In this document: positions 7,325-14,684 of the stretch, piece after piece
Numbering within the stretch: the first letter of the stretch is position 1
Layout: each line of letters begins with the position of its first letter
Origin: Cytobacillus depressus
GTDB taxonomy: Bacteria > Bacillota > Bacilli > Bacillales > Cytobacillaceae
NCBI RefSeq assembly: GCF_008923245.1
Contig: NZ_WBOS01000025.1
Span: forward strand, 1 to 44,668
Length of the DNA stretch: 44,668 nt
Direction of reading: 5' to 3'
The notes under the pieces: model-generated
The model's database searches: none
What the model was told of the DNA's origin: nothing
The model's input: the letters and a program-made list of their open reading frames with translations, nothing else
Position numbers and translations under genes: made by a program

Positions 7325-7447
7325 TTGCCGAAAAATAACCAATTGTTAAATGAATTGATACTAGCATCTAACAGAGCTGTGGCTTTTGATGGGGCCACAT
7401 CCTTCTTTTCTTTTGGAATGAACCTTCCGTTTTATAAAAAAGTTTGA
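7325..7447 (+). pseudogene. Short coding-like fragment
   Basis: This frame reads LPKNNQLLNELILASNRAVA and FDGATSFFSFGMNLPFYKKV before TGA. It looks like the C-terminus of a protein, but there is no start or ribosome binding site. It follows the GC-rich island and hairpin. Origin unknown. Confidence 0.3.
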
Positions 7448-7557
7448 TCAAAACTCACTTAGAATTCTTTAAATAAATGAGTCAAAGTATCGCAACTTTT
7501 TAATCTTGGAGGCGTCAAACTAACCCCACCTAGTTACATCTTTAGAATTATGTCATA

Positions 7558-7582
7558 ATAAAAAAACCGCTCGGTCCTTTTT
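7558..7582 (-). terminator. Probable bidirectional terminator of the cobalamin-binding operon
   Basis: AAAAACCG, CT, CGGTCCTTTTT just downstream (minus strand) of the second binding-protein gene, with a run of T on the minus strand. Confidence 0.5.
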
Positions 7583-7595
7583 GGGTAAATATCAC

Positions 7596-8519
7596 TTACA
7601 CCCATGATAATTCTGTATCTGAAATGGGGACAACCTTATTAACGCATGTTTCTGGAATTTCAAACAGTTGTGGATGGAAGAGGGCGGCTAGTAACTCAAT
7701 CCCGTCTACCAATGTCGTACTTGGCCTTGTAAAGTAATCTGCATCTGCAAGATAAACTGCCTTGTTTTTTACTGCAGTCAATTCGCTCCACCCCGGTTTA
7801 CTTGTTAGCTGATCGATTTCCTGTATCGATCGTCCAACCTGAAAACCACAAGGCGCAATGACCAATACTTCTGGATCATATTGTTGTACTTTTTCCCAAG
7901 GTGTCACTACAGAGTAACCTGCTGGATTGGACAACATATCCACTCCACCTGCCAAAGAGATTTGGTCAGGAATCCAATGCCCACAATTATAAATGGGATC
8001 TAACCATTCCATAATCATCACTCTTTTTGGTTCTACTTGATGTTCACGAAGTTTATCAGTAATAGCACGTACTCTTTTTTCTAAGGAAGCTAAATAATCA
8101 AGGCCAACCTTTTCTTCTCCTAGCTCCATTGCAATAGTTAGTGCATTCTGATATACATCACGCAGCCTTCGCGGTATTAATGGTACCACTTTTGGCTGCT
8201 TTTTAAGGGAGCCAATGGCTCTTTGAACAACAGAGGTGCTAATTTGACATACATCACATACATCTTGGGTAAACACAAGATCAGGTTCTATCTCCGATAA
8301 TAACTCCGTATCCACATAATATAAACTTTTCCCCATATTTGATGATTCTGTTACAAAAGTTTCAATTTCTGCACTTGAAAGATTACGTCCCTCGAGATGA
8401 GTACGAACAATTTTGGGCTTATCCGACGGGCATTCAAACGTGACTCCATTTAGATATCTTTCTAGTCCCATTTCATAGATCATATTGGTAGCGGCGGGTA
8501 AAAACGAGCATACCTTCAT
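7596..8519 (-). CDS. Cobalamin-binding protein, BtuF-like fold without signal peptide
   Basis: A 307-residue protein of the periplasmic-binding-protein type 2 fold (TroA/BtuF superfamily). It begins MKVCSFLPAATNMIYEMGL, with no signal sequence or lipobox, and contains LLSEIEPDLVFTQDVCDVCQ, WLDPIYNCGHWIPDQISLAGG and VVTPWEKVQQYDPEVLVIAP. It is the annotated 'cobalamin-binding protein' type that stays cytosolic. The frame extends to TTG 8537, but GAGGAGG there serves ATG 8519. It follows the lipoprotein SBP gene by about 120 bases in one riboswitch-controlled unit. The Cys-rich segment CDVCQ could bind a metal, but this is unproven. Confidence 0.8.
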   Translation of the reverse strand: MKVCSFLPAATNMIYEMGLERYLNGVTFECPSDKPKIVRTHLEGRNLSSAEIETFVTESSNMGKSLYYVDTELLSEIEPDLVFTQDVCDVCQISTSVVQRAIGSLKKQPKVVPLIPRRLRDVYQNALTIAMELGEEKVGLDYLASLEKRVRAITDKLREHQVEPKRVMIMEWLDPIYNCGHWIPDQISLAGGVDMLSNPAGYSVVTPWEKVQQYDPEVLVIAPCGFQVGRSIQEIDQLTSKPGWSELTAVKNKAVYLADADYFTRPSTTLVDGIELLAALFHPQLFEIPETCVNKVVPISDTELSWV

Positions 8520-8641
8520 TATTGATAGCCTCCTCAAGTTAAAGTCTATTCATATTTTATTTCCAATTTTTTAACACCAATCGATGGTTTCCTCAACAAT
8601 TGATTTCTTAACCAACAAAGTCTTAGCAATGAAAGCATTAG

Positions 8642-9664
8642 TTATTTTGGGAAGATTTCGGGATAAATCGCTTTTGCAAATTCCTCCAGTCCTTCCGCCA
8701 AACGTGGCCCTGGACGATTGACAATTTCGGAATTCACATCATAAACCTGCTTTTTCTTTACCGCAGTTACATCCTTCCAAGCAGTACGGCTGTATACTTG
8801 TTCCGCGGGATTGTCGATATAATATCCATAGGTGGTGATGATCACTTCGGGATTAAGCGGGATGACTTTTTCTTCCGTTAATTGCAACCATCCATCTTGG
8901 ATACCTGCCGCATTTCTGGCATGGAGCAATTCGATCATTTCATTCATAAATGTACCTTTTCCTGCGGTCCAAAGTGTGGGGTCGATTTCTACCCAGACTA
9001 AAGGTTGCTGCTCTTCCTTGACTTGACTAACTTTCGCTACAATCTCATGAACCTTAGTCTTCATCTGATCGATGATCGCTTCCCCTTTTTCCTTCGTTCC
9101 AGTTACTTGGGCAATCAACCTAATCGTATCATAAACTTCAGCAAATGAATCAGAAGCGGGAATCAAAACAACTGTAATACCTGCATCACGCAGCTGGTTA
9201 AACCTGCCGCCCGCCACTCCTATCATCGTACTGTCAGCAAGGACAAGATCAGGTTTTAAGGAGAGAACCTTCTCCACATTAAACTCTTGCCCACCAACCT
9301 TCTCTTTTCCTTCTACCTCTTTTGGATAGGTATCGTAATCATTCACACCGACAACTTCATCGCCTAAACCTAGTGCAAAAGTAATCTCTGTATTGCTAGG
9401 TAGCAACGATACAATTCGTTCCGGCTTCTTCTTAATCGTTATTTCTACGTCTGTAGCATCTTTAAAGGTGAAAGGATAAGAGTTTTCTTCTCGTAAATTG
9501 TCCTTTACTGGATTAACAGCTTCTGAATCATTGGTAGATAGACCTTTCTCTAGAGAAGTACCTACCTTTTGTTTTGTATGATCTGTACTTCCACACGCCG
9601 TCAGTAAACCTATTGCCAGAAATAAGGAAAATAGTAATGAATAAAACTTGTTGTTCTTCGTCAT
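8642..9664 (-). CDS. btuF: ABC-transporter substrate-binding lipoprotein, probable vitamin B12 binder (BtuF-like)
   Basis: A 340-residue lipoprotein. The signal peptide ends in the lipobox LLTAC with Cys24 as the lipidation site. A charged linker (about 25-60) leads into a type 2 periplasmic-binding domain with RIVSLLPSNTEITFALGLG, VGGQEFNVEKVLSLKPDLVLA and the C-terminal RPGPRLAEGLEEFAKAIYPE. The cobalamin riboswitch upstream points to corrinoid uptake rather than siderophore uptake. AAAGGGAG precedes the ATG. The permease and ATPase (BtuC, BtuD) are not encoded next to it, so it presumably works with a transporter encoded elsewhere. Confidence 0.82.
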   Translation of the reverse strand: MTKNNKFYSLLFSLFLAIGLLTACGSTDHTKQKVGTSLEKGLSTNDSEAVNPVKDNLREENSYPFTFKDATDVEITIKKKPERIVSLLPSNTEITFALGLGDEVVGVNDYDTYPKEVEGKEKVGGQEFNVEKVLSLKPDLVLADSTMIGVAGGRFNQLRDAGITVVLIPASDSFAEVYDTIRLIAQVTGTKEKGEAIIDQMKTKVHEIVAKVSQVKEEQQPLVWVEIDPTLWTAGKGTFMNEMIELLHARNAAGIQDGWLQLTEEKVIPLNPEVIITTYGYYIDNPAEQVYSRTAWKDVTAVKKKQVYDVNSEIVNRPGPRLAEGLEEFAKAIYPEIFPK

Positions 9665-9703
9665 GCTTTCTCTTTCTCCCTTTTATACTAATTACATCCC
9701 AAC

Positions 9704-9731
9704 AAAAAAAGCTCATCAATAGTAGATGAGC
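9704..9731 (-). terminator. Riboswitch-controlled terminator
   Basis: Read on the minus strand, GCTCATC, TACTATT, GATGAGC is followed by seven T. It sits between the aptamer and the btuF-like start. An alternative pairing AAACGGCA (9734-9741) with TGCCGTTT (9783-9790) lies just upstream and could compete with it. Confidence 0.8.
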
Positions 9732-9825
9732 TAAAACGGCACAAAGATTGTAAAAATACAGAAAAAGATTAATTCTGTACTATGCCGTTTAACTTCTCAC
9801 CCCCCGAAGACGTAAAACAATAGAG

Positions 9826-9985
9826 TAAAGGCAGGTCTACTGACTTGTGCATCATCTTACTTTGAACCCTTCCCAGATCAGTCGCTATTCACGTAGTTGA
9901 TCCAGTGGCATGTTCATTTCATCGACACTTACAGTTGCGGGGACAGCTCTGGATTTCCACCAGATTCCCTATTAAGTCGAACATC
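9826..9985 (-). ncRNA. Cobalamin (B12) riboswitch aptamer
   Basis: On the minus strand the sequence shows the conserved TTAATAGGGAA start, GGTGGAAATCC, the GCTGTCCCCGCAACTGTAAG core (9926-9945) and the B12 box AGTCAGTAGACCTGCC (9830-9845). These are the signature elements of adenosylcobalamin riboswitches. With the terminator at 9704-9731, binding of the vitamin should stop transcription of the two binding-protein genes. It is a full-length aptamer. Confidence 0.93.
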
Positions 9986-10170
9986 GACACCATCTACTCT
10001 TCCAAATATTCATTTTTTAACCAATACAATATTATCCTATTTTAATAGTAGAGACAAGCCGTTTCGCTTTCCTAGACCCAAGAGAGCGCTCTATCATAAA
10101 ATACGTTTGGACTGCGAAACTCAATCTCATGCCGTTAAAGATTTCACGGAGTTTCTCCAATTATTGCAGT

Positions 10171-10427
10171 TTAAACCATCGATTTTTTTTTCTCGTCATT
10201 TGGCTTCAATCCAATTAGATGTTCAGCTCTATCAAATAGTGTTTGAATGCAGAGTCGTTTGATTTTTTTGGTGTTTTGTCGGAACTTATAACGTCTTGAG
10301 CAACTGGTAGGTGCAGACCCCAATAACCATTGTAAAATTCTGTTGGAAACTCCAATGTTTTTTCTTCAATTCGTTTAATCATATTATTAGATTTCCGTTT
10401 AATTCCTCGAACTTTTTTCTCCCGCAT
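10171..10427 (-). pseudogene. DUF3916 family protein, frameshifted and truncated
   Basis: ATG at 10427 has GAGGAG upstream and reads MREKKVRGIKRKSNNMIKRI, EEKTLEFPTEFYNGYWGLHL and PVAQDVISSDKTPKK. At a run of seven A (10262-10269 on the plus strand as T7) the homologous reading shifts by one base and continues as IKRLCIQTLFDRAEHLIGLK, PNDEKKK. A second long A run follows, and the frame ends at 10171. The intact family is about twice this length. The DUF3916 assignment is from memory of the conserved MREKKxRGIKR start and the W-H-LPVAQ segment. Confidence 0.6.
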
Positions 10428-10627
10428 AGATTTCTCCTCACATTTATTTACCATAACTGAACGTTCTAAGTTGTTCATATGTTGTTTTAGTAAAGAATAA
10501 AGTTTTTTAATCACTAAAAATAATGTCTCTCAAAGCCATTCATATCACTCACATTCATACTTTGTACAATAAAATAGAACGATTGCTCGTTTTATTCAAA
10601 TATCAACAGAGTTATTTAACAGAGCCT

Positions 10628-10731
10628 AAAAGTAATATGATTATGTTTCAATAAGCTTTACTCTATTGAGATAGTAAGGGATTATAGTTTAACTAAGCGT
10701 AATGGTTAATCCTTTGTTCTGCAATCGGGCC
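10628..10731. repeat. E repeat, copy 1
   Basis: AAAAGTAATATGATTATG, CAATAAGCTTTACTCTATTG, AGATAGTAAGG and TTTAACTAAGCGTAATGGTT match 39339-39437 almost base for base. It contains a hairpin (CTTA-CTAT and ATAG-TAAG) and is followed by a C repeat in both copies. Confidence 0.75.
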
Positions 10732-10746
10732 AGATTGTTGAATAAC
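10731..10746. repeat. C-family palindrome, simple form
   Basis: GCAATCGGGCCAGATTGTTG: arms CAATC and GATTG around GGGCCA, with no B hairpin inserted. The arms run slightly beyond the coordinates. Confidence 0.7.
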
Positions 10747-10766
10747 ATGATAAATTGTATAGTGAA

Positions 10767-10813
10767 GATTGTGAAGATATGTACTTAAACTAAATGGCAG
10801 GATAGTTTAATAA
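10767..10813 (+). repeat. A-family palindromic repeat, full length
   Basis: GATTGTGAAGATATGTACTT then AAACTAAATGGCAGGATAGTTTAA. The right part equals 111-131 beside the intron end. Confidence 0.75.
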
Positions 10814-10838
10814 AAAAAACCCGTTATCAACGGGTTAA
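10812..10838 (-). terminator. Terminator of the 139-residue minus-strand gene
   Basis: AACCCGTT, GAT, AACGGGTT followed by eight T on the minus strand. Confidence 0.88.
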
Positions 10839-10868
10839 TAAAATAATGCGGCCTTTTTTAAACAAATT

Positions 10869-11288
10869 TTACGTAGTAGGACTTAGTTCTTCAGCAGTGA
10901 AGACAACACTTAGTATATCCTCTTCTCGAACAAGAGGATCAGCAGCGGAACGAGTAATATCTCCCTCTAAAGTATAGGTGAAGGTTCCTGCGCCTGGTAT
11001 ATCGAGTGCAGTAAATGTAGTAGTGACACCATCAAAATCTGTGTCAGATACAGATCTTATGACATCACTATCCCGCCTAATAACATATTCTAATAGATTC
11101 CCTTCGAGTGTAGAATTCACTGCTGAATTTGGATTAAATGATTCAATTGACGCCATTAATCTAACAACATCAGTAGGGTTAATCACTGTAATGGTTACTG
11201 TTGAAATAAGTTCAACACCAGTAGTAATAACAACATTAGGTTCATTTACACCGACAGCAATTCCACAGCAGGGTACTCTTATACCCAA
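10869..11288 (-). CDS. Hypothetical protein, Thr/Val-rich beta-type, possibly spore surface
   Basis: A 139-residue protein beginning MGIRVPCCGIAVGVNEPNV. It is rich in Val, Thr and Ser with alternating hydrophobic residues (VELISTVTITVINPTDVVRL; AGTFTYTLEGDI), which suggests a beta-sandwich. It has no signal peptide or membrane segment. The CC pair near the N-terminus and the composition recall small exosporium or spore-surface proteins of bacilli, but this is a guess. The TTG start is favoured because GGAAGGGGGTGA stands seven bases before it. A strong terminator follows, so it is monocistronic. Confidence 0.7.
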   Translation of the reverse strand: MGIRVPCCGIAVGVNEPNVVITTGVELISTVTITVINPTDVVRLMASIESFNPNSAVNSTLEGNLLEYVIRRDSDVIRSVSDTDFDGVTTTFTALDIPGAGTFTYTLEGDITRSAADPLVREEDILSVVFTAEELSPTT

Positions 11289-11393
11289 TTAATCTCACCC
11301 CCTTCCTAAGCTTGTCTCTATAATAATATGAAAAAATTTTAAATTGGCTTGTACAATAATACTAATTATAGGATAAATAAGGTAAACATCTTT

Positions 11394-11422
11394 TTGAACT
11401 AACGGGTGCGTTAGTTTAATAA
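11394..11422 (+). repeat. A-family repeat, perfect palindrome
   Basis: AACTAACG, GGTG, CGTTAGTT: a perfect 8-bp stem (11397-11416). This is the clearest A hairpin in the window. Confidence 0.85.
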
Positions 11423-11435
11423 GACTTGTATTTAT

Positions 11436-11505
11436 GATCTTCAACAAAAGGGCGTGCAATTATGCAGCAAGAATTACGCTCTTTCTTTATGTTAGGGGCC
11501 TTATA
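11436..11505 (+). repeat. B-variant + C repeat
   Basis: GATCTTCAACAAAAGGGCG, hairpin GCAATTATGCAGCAAGAATTACGC, CTCTTTCTTTATGTT, GGGGCC. Same layout as 24806-24875. Confidence 0.7.
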
Positions 11506-11565
11506 ATGGAGGACGAGTATCAAAAAAAGTTGAATACTTATGGGAATGAAGGTGGTTGTTTGTGA
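11506..11565 (+). other. C-linked micro-ORF (19 codons)
   Basis: ATGGAGGACGAGTATCAA begins a frame MEDEYQKKLNTYGNEGGCL ending at TGA. The same N-terminus follows the C repeat at 19673 (MEEEYQEKLNTY) and a related one at about 22155 (EEEYQKN). It is either part of the repeat or the relic of a gene start carried with it. Confidence 0.4.
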
Positions 11566-11567
11566 AA

Positions 11568-11608
11568 GATTGTACTCAAACTAACGTGGCAGGTTTCTTT
11601 AAGAAGGA
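11568..11608 (+). repeat. A-family repeat
   Basis: GATTGTACTCAAACTAACG, TGGCAGG, TTTCTTTAAGAAGG; the GGCAGG loop variant. Confidence 0.65.
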
Positions 11609-11671
11609 ATTAAACCCATTTACCAAAATCTTGTAGTATCATTGTTTTTAATAAGGCATAGGGGGATGTAC

Positions 11672-12142
11672 TTGAAAGAAAAGTTTTTAGTAATATTTTC
11701 TATGTTCGTTATACTTTTCATGGTAGTTGTTCCAATTGTATTTGCCAATTCACCTTTTGTCATTGGTGAAGAAAAAGCAGGAGGCTATCAATATACTGTA
11801 ATAAAAGAACAAAACACATTTACTTGGAAAATTGGACATCAAGACAACATATCTACTGTCGTAGAGAATCAGGATAATAGCGAAGAGTTGGAGCGTTTCA
11901 GAATTGCAGTTGAGGATATTAACATGGGAATATTTAAAATAATAATATCTGCATCATATTTTTTAATTGTTGTTATAACAACGCTAATTTTCTACAAGAA
12001 GAACAAACAAATTCCTAAAGGTAATGGTGCAATTATTGCTATACTTGCAGGGATTGCATTGTACTATACAATAATAAATTCTATTAACCTAAATACTGCA
12101 ATTCAGGATGCCAGATTTTATTATTTGTTGTTAACCAATTAA
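11672..12142 (+). CDS. Hypothetical exported protein with three hydrophobic segments
   Basis: About 156 residues: an N-terminal signal or anchor (KEKFLVIFSMFVILFMVVV), an extracellular-type part with KAGGYQYTVIKEQNTFTWKI and acidic segments, then two transmembrane helices (FKIIISASYFLIVVITTLIF; AIIAILAGIALYYTIINSI). The frame extends to 11642. ATG 11666 lies too close to GGGGG (11661-11665), so TTG 11672 is the better start. No family recognised. It is flanked on both sides by A repeats. Confidence 0.6.
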   Translation: MKEKFLVIFSMFVILFMVVVPIVFANSPFVIGEEKAGGYQYTVIKEQNTFTWKIGHQDNISTVVENQDNSEELERFRIAVEDINMGIFKIIISASYFLIVVITTLIFYKKNKQIPKGNGAIIAILAGIALYYTIINSINLNTAIQDARFYYLLLTN

Positions 12143-12150
12143 GTATTTAT

Positions 12151-12181
12151 ATTCCACTAACGGGGTGCTTTAGTTCAATAA
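12151..12181 (+). repeat. A-family repeat
   Basis: CCACTAACGGGGTGCTTTAGTTCAATAA immediately after the preceding gene's stop. Confidence 0.7.
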
Positions 12182-12182
12182 C

Positions 12183-12230
12183 GTTCTTCAACAATCGGGC
12201 ACGTTTATTTAGGAACGCGTCTTTTTTTAA
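12183..12230 (+). repeat. B repeat, divergent
   Basis: GTTCTTCAACAATCGGGC, hairpin ACGTTTATTTAGGAACGCGT, then a T run. The C right arm is missing. Confidence 0.6.
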
Positions 12231-12359
12231 TGGGAGAGTTGTATATAAGTAAAAAGCTTAGAAAAGTATATTTACTCTGTTATATTAGCATTTATTAGTT
12301 CATTTTTTATGGCCATACTCGTACAATCCATAGGGGCAATTCACGGATTTCTCATATAA
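12230..12359 (+). pseudogene. Small membrane peptide gene, probably frameshifted
   Basis: ATG 12230 opens MGELYISKKLRKVY. An overlapping frame from 12249 gives EKYIYSVILAFISSFFMAIL and VQSIGAIHGFLI to TAA 12357-12359. Joined with one shift in the A-rich region near 12265, they would give a protein of about 43 residues with one membrane helix. A good terminator follows at 12383, which suggests the region was transcribed. Confidence 0.35.
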
Positions 12360-12382
12360 TTGAATAAAATAACAAACTAAAA

Positions 12383-12419
12383 TCTGGTGTTGTCTCTTAA
12401 ATGAGATAACACCTTTTTG
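12383..12419 (+). terminator. Rho-independent terminator
   Basis: GGTGTTGTCTC, TTAAAT, GAGATAACACC and TTTTT; an 11-bp stem. Confidence 0.85.
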
Positions 12420-12500
12420 AATTTGAATGTGTAAGGTGCTATTTTGAAAATATAATAGTAGAACGATAACTTGACCACCCTTCGTTCACGTGTTACTATA

Positions 12501-12522
12501 AGGTCACATGACGGGCGTGTGA
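12501..12522. promoter_or_regulatory. Inverted repeat upstream of the ArsR-SRPBCC gene
   Basis: GGTCACA-TGACGGGCG-TGTGACT, arms of six bases, about 50 bases before the start codon. It could be the operator of the adjacent ArsR protein or a weak terminator, since T residues follow. Confidence 0.4.
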
Positions 12523-12568
12523 CTTTTTGTTAACATGTTTTCAAAAATTTGAAGAAAGGGTTTTATTA

Positions 12569-13336
12569 ATGGATGAAAATCTTTCAACAGTATTTAAAGC
12601 ATTAGGTCACCCTATCCGGAGACAGATTCTTGATATCCTTAAGCAGTCACCTAGAACAACAGGAGAACTAGATGAATATTTCCCGGAGGTAACTAGGTAT
12701 GCAGTTATGAAACACTTAAAGATATTAGAGGAAGGAAATCTGGTGGTGATTAGACGTGAAGGAAAGTATAAACGGAACTTTCTTAACGCAGTGCCTCTCC
12801 AAGAAATGTATAACCGCTGGGTAGGGAAATATATGCAATCCACAGCAGGATCCCTATTAAACTTACGTTCAGTAGTGGATCAAAAAGGAGGAAATATAAA
12901 AATGAGTGAATTTCGTATAGAACAAGAGATATATATGGAAGCACCACGTGAAGAGGTTTTCAAAGCATTAACGGAAAATGTGGAGTATTGGTGGGAGTTT
13001 CGCATCGCTCCTAAAGGCGTAACCTCTCACTTTACATTTGATCCAGTTCCAGGGGGACAATTTATTGAAAAGTGGGGTGAAAAAGAGGGGGCCATCTGGG
13101 GAAATGTTTACTACGTTAACGCTCCAGAAGAAATTCGCCTCTTCGGTCATCTTGGTATGCAAGGGGCAGTAGACAGTGCCTATACGTATCGACTTCTTGA
13201 AAAGGATGGTGGAACGTTACTTCAGCTATCTCATACTGCATCGGGTGTTATTCAAGAACAATGGGAACAAGAGCACTCAAATGGCTGGGAATACCTTCTT
13301 GGAACATTACTAAAAAATTATGTAGAAAAGAAATAA
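12569..13336 (+). CDS. ArsR-family regulator fused to an SRPBCC/AHSA1 domain
   Basis: About 255 residues in two domains. Residues about 5-90 are a winged helix of the ArsR type (FKALGHPIRRQILDILKQSP, then TRYAVMKHLKILEEGNLVVI). Residues about 115-255 are an AHSA1/SRPBCC domain (FRIEQEIYMEAPREEVFKAL, AIWGNVYYV, a YRLLEKDGGTLLQLSHT strand and a final helix NGWEYLLGTLLKNYVEK). Elsewhere these are usually two adjacent genes; here one frame joins them, so the START-like cavity may sense the effector. The frame extends to 12527, but GAAAGGG favours ATG 12569. The SRPBCC gene seven bases downstream forms an operon with it. Confidence 0.85.
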   Translation: MDENLSTVFKALGHPIRRQILDILKQSPRTTGELDEYFPEVTRYAVMKHLKILEEGNLVVIRREGKYKRNFLNAVPLQEMYNRWVGKYMQSTAGSLLNLRSVVDQKGGNIKMSEFRIEQEIYMEAPREEVFKALTENVEYWWEFRIAPKGVTSHFTFDPVPGGQFIEKWGEKEGAIWGNVYYVNAPEEIRLFGHLGMQGAVDSAYTYRLLEKDGGTLLQLSHTASGVIQEQWEQEHSNGWEYLLGTLLKNYVEKK

Positions 13337-13343
13337 GAGGGCA

Positions 13344-13784
13344 ATGGATATGGTAGATGTATTCACGGAAATAATTATTAATAGACCCATTTTGCAAGTC
13401 TCAGAATATGCAGCGAACCCAGATCATGCACCCGAGTGGTATGTAAATATTCATTCTGCAGAATGGAAAACACCAAAACCACTCACTATAGGCTCACAAA
13501 TTGCTTTTAAAGCAAAATTTCTTGGAAGTGAACTTGCTTATGTGTATGAAATTGTTGAATACGAACCGGGAAAGAAATTAGTTATGCAAACTGCAAACGG
13601 ACCATTTCCAATGGAAACGATTTATACTTGGCAAGCTATTAATGAGCATCAAACATGTATGAAACTAACAAATAAAGGAAACCCTACGGGATTTAATAAG
13701 CTATTCTATCCGGTCATGGCTTCTATGATGAGGAAAGCAAACATAAAAGATTTGAAGAAAATAAAAGACATCCTTGAAAAATAA
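13344..13784 (+). CDS. SRPBCC family protein
   Basis: A 146-residue START-like helix-grip protein: VFTEIIINRPILQVSEYAAN and HAPEWYVNIHSAEWKTPKPL open the fold, VYEIVEYEPGKKLVMQTANG is the central beta meander, and a basic C-terminal helix closes it. It binds a hydrophobic ligand in the family, and the ligand here is unknown. It starts seven bases after the ArsR-SRPBCC gene, with GAGGGC between, so the two are co-transcribed. ATG 13344 and ATG 13350 are both possible starts. Confidence 0.8.
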   Translation: MDMVDVFTEIIINRPILQVSEYAANPDHAPEWYVNIHSAEWKTPKPLTIGSQIAFKAKFLGSELAYVYEIVEYEPGKKLVMQTANGPFPMETIYTWQAINEHQTCMKLTNKGNPTGFNKLFYPVMASMMRKANIKDLKKIKDILEK

Positions 13785-13829
13785 GCAATCAATTCTAGAG
13801 TACAAAACACAAAATTGCTCACCAATTAT

Positions 13830-13864
13830 AAGGCCTATTCGCATCTGAATGGGGCTTTTTTCTT
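13830..13864 (+). terminator. Terminator of the ArsR-SRPBCC operon
   Basis: GGCCTATTC, GCATCT, GAATGGGGC and six T. Confidence 0.8.
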
Positions 13865-13912
13865 ATATTCCTATATATGGATAAAATGTCGTAAACAACG
13901 ATTTGTTCTGTT

Positions 13913-13963
13913 GATTGTGAAGAATTGTACTTAAACTCACGTGTAGCTTTTGTGAAAGAAGAA
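13913..13963 (+). repeat. A-family repeat, divergent palindrome
   Basis: GATTGTGAAGAATTGTACTT, AAACTCACG, TGTAGCTTTTGTGAAAGAAG. Confidence 0.6.
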
Positions 13964-13995
13964 TTAATTGACTTTAATATTGAGATCATATTTTA

Positions 13996-14027
13996 GTTAT
14001 TCAATTAAAGGGCCATTTAACGGAATA
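13996..14027. repeat. C-family palindrome
   Basis: TTATTCAATTAAA, GGGCCA, TTTAACGGAATA: the arms pair as ATTAAA with TTTAA. Confidence 0.65.
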
Positions 14028-14060
14028 AAAACCCTCTAACAAATTCGGATATTTATGTGG

Positions 14061-14107
14061 GATTGTGAAGAAATGTACTTAAACAAAAGGGTCAGGTTGG
14101 TTAAAGA
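14061..14107 (+). repeat. A-family repeat
   Basis: GATTGTGAAGAAATGTACTT, AAACAAAAGGGTCAGGTTGG, TTAAAGAAG. Confidence 0.6.
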
Positions 14108-14169
14108 AGAAGGTATATATGGGTGGTTTCTAGAAACTGTAATTTATCGTAAATAGAGGGGGAAATAAA

Positions 14170-14646
14170 ATGTCAGAAACAATAATACAAAATAAGACTA
14201 TTAAAGAGCTTGATGAATTAAGGTTAGTAGGTTTTCGAGTTTTATGTTCTGGCGACCAATATTTAGTTGAAATACCTAAAGCGTCATTAAGATTATGCGA
14301 GCGAATAAGCAAAATTAAACAGGTTGTTAATCCAATTGAGCAATTTGGTGCGTTTGTTGTGGAAAAGGAAACTGCTGATGATGATGGTTACTGGGTTTGT
14401 GTTGAAGTAAAAGAGTACGAGGATATACCAACTGATATGGTAACTCTAACTATACCACCTCAAAAATATGCGGCTATGAGACATAAAGGTTCTAATTATA
14501 AAATAATGGAAGCTTATAATGACTTACATAAGTGGATTGAAGAAAACAACTTTATAAGGCTAAAAAATAAATGGCATATAGAAAGGTTTTATGATTGGAA
14601 GGATACCCAAAAAGTTGATGTAGAGTTGTTAGACACTATTGAGTAA
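14170..14646 (+). CDS. GyrI-like / effector-binding domain protein
   Basis: A 158-residue cytosolic protein of the GyrI-like small-molecule-binding fold (the SOUL/effector-binding domain found at the C-terminus of AraC-type BmrR and Rob regulators). It has two beta-alpha repeats: LDELRLVGFRVLCSGDQYLV with RLCERISKI, then VTLTIPPQKYAAMRHKGSNY, the conserved 'YAxxxHKG' strand, with a helix and ending RLKNKWHIERFYDW. There is no DNA-binding domain, so it acts alone, perhaps as a ligand sponge or hydrolase. AGAGGGGG precedes the ATG. It is probably monocistronic. Confidence 0.8.
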   Translation: MSETIIQNKTIKELDELRLVGFRVLCSGDQYLVEIPKASLRLCERISKIKQVVNPIEQFGAFVVEKETADDDGYWVCVEVKEYEDIPTDMVTLTIPPQKYAAMRHKGSNYKIMEAYNDLHKWIEENNFIRLKNKWHIERFYDWKDTQKVDVELLDTIE

Positions 14647-14656
14647 GATTTTATTC

Positions 14657-14684
14657 AGCTAACGGCGCTTTCCAGTAATTGAAG
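14657..14684 (+). repeat. A-family repeat, partial
   Basis: AGCTAACGGCGCTTTCCAGT follows the stop codon and ends where the IS3 terminal repeat begins. Confidence 0.5.

Noticed and set aside
9897..10262. Plus-strand open frame of 121 codons
   Set aside because: It overlaps the conserved cobalamin riboswitch on the other strand and the DUF3916 remnant, has no ribosome binding site, and encodes no recognisable family.
10978..11292. Plus-strand open frame opposite the 139-residue minus-strand gene
   Set aside because: The minus-strand gene has a strong Shine-Dalgarno and a terminator in the right direction; the plus frame has neither.
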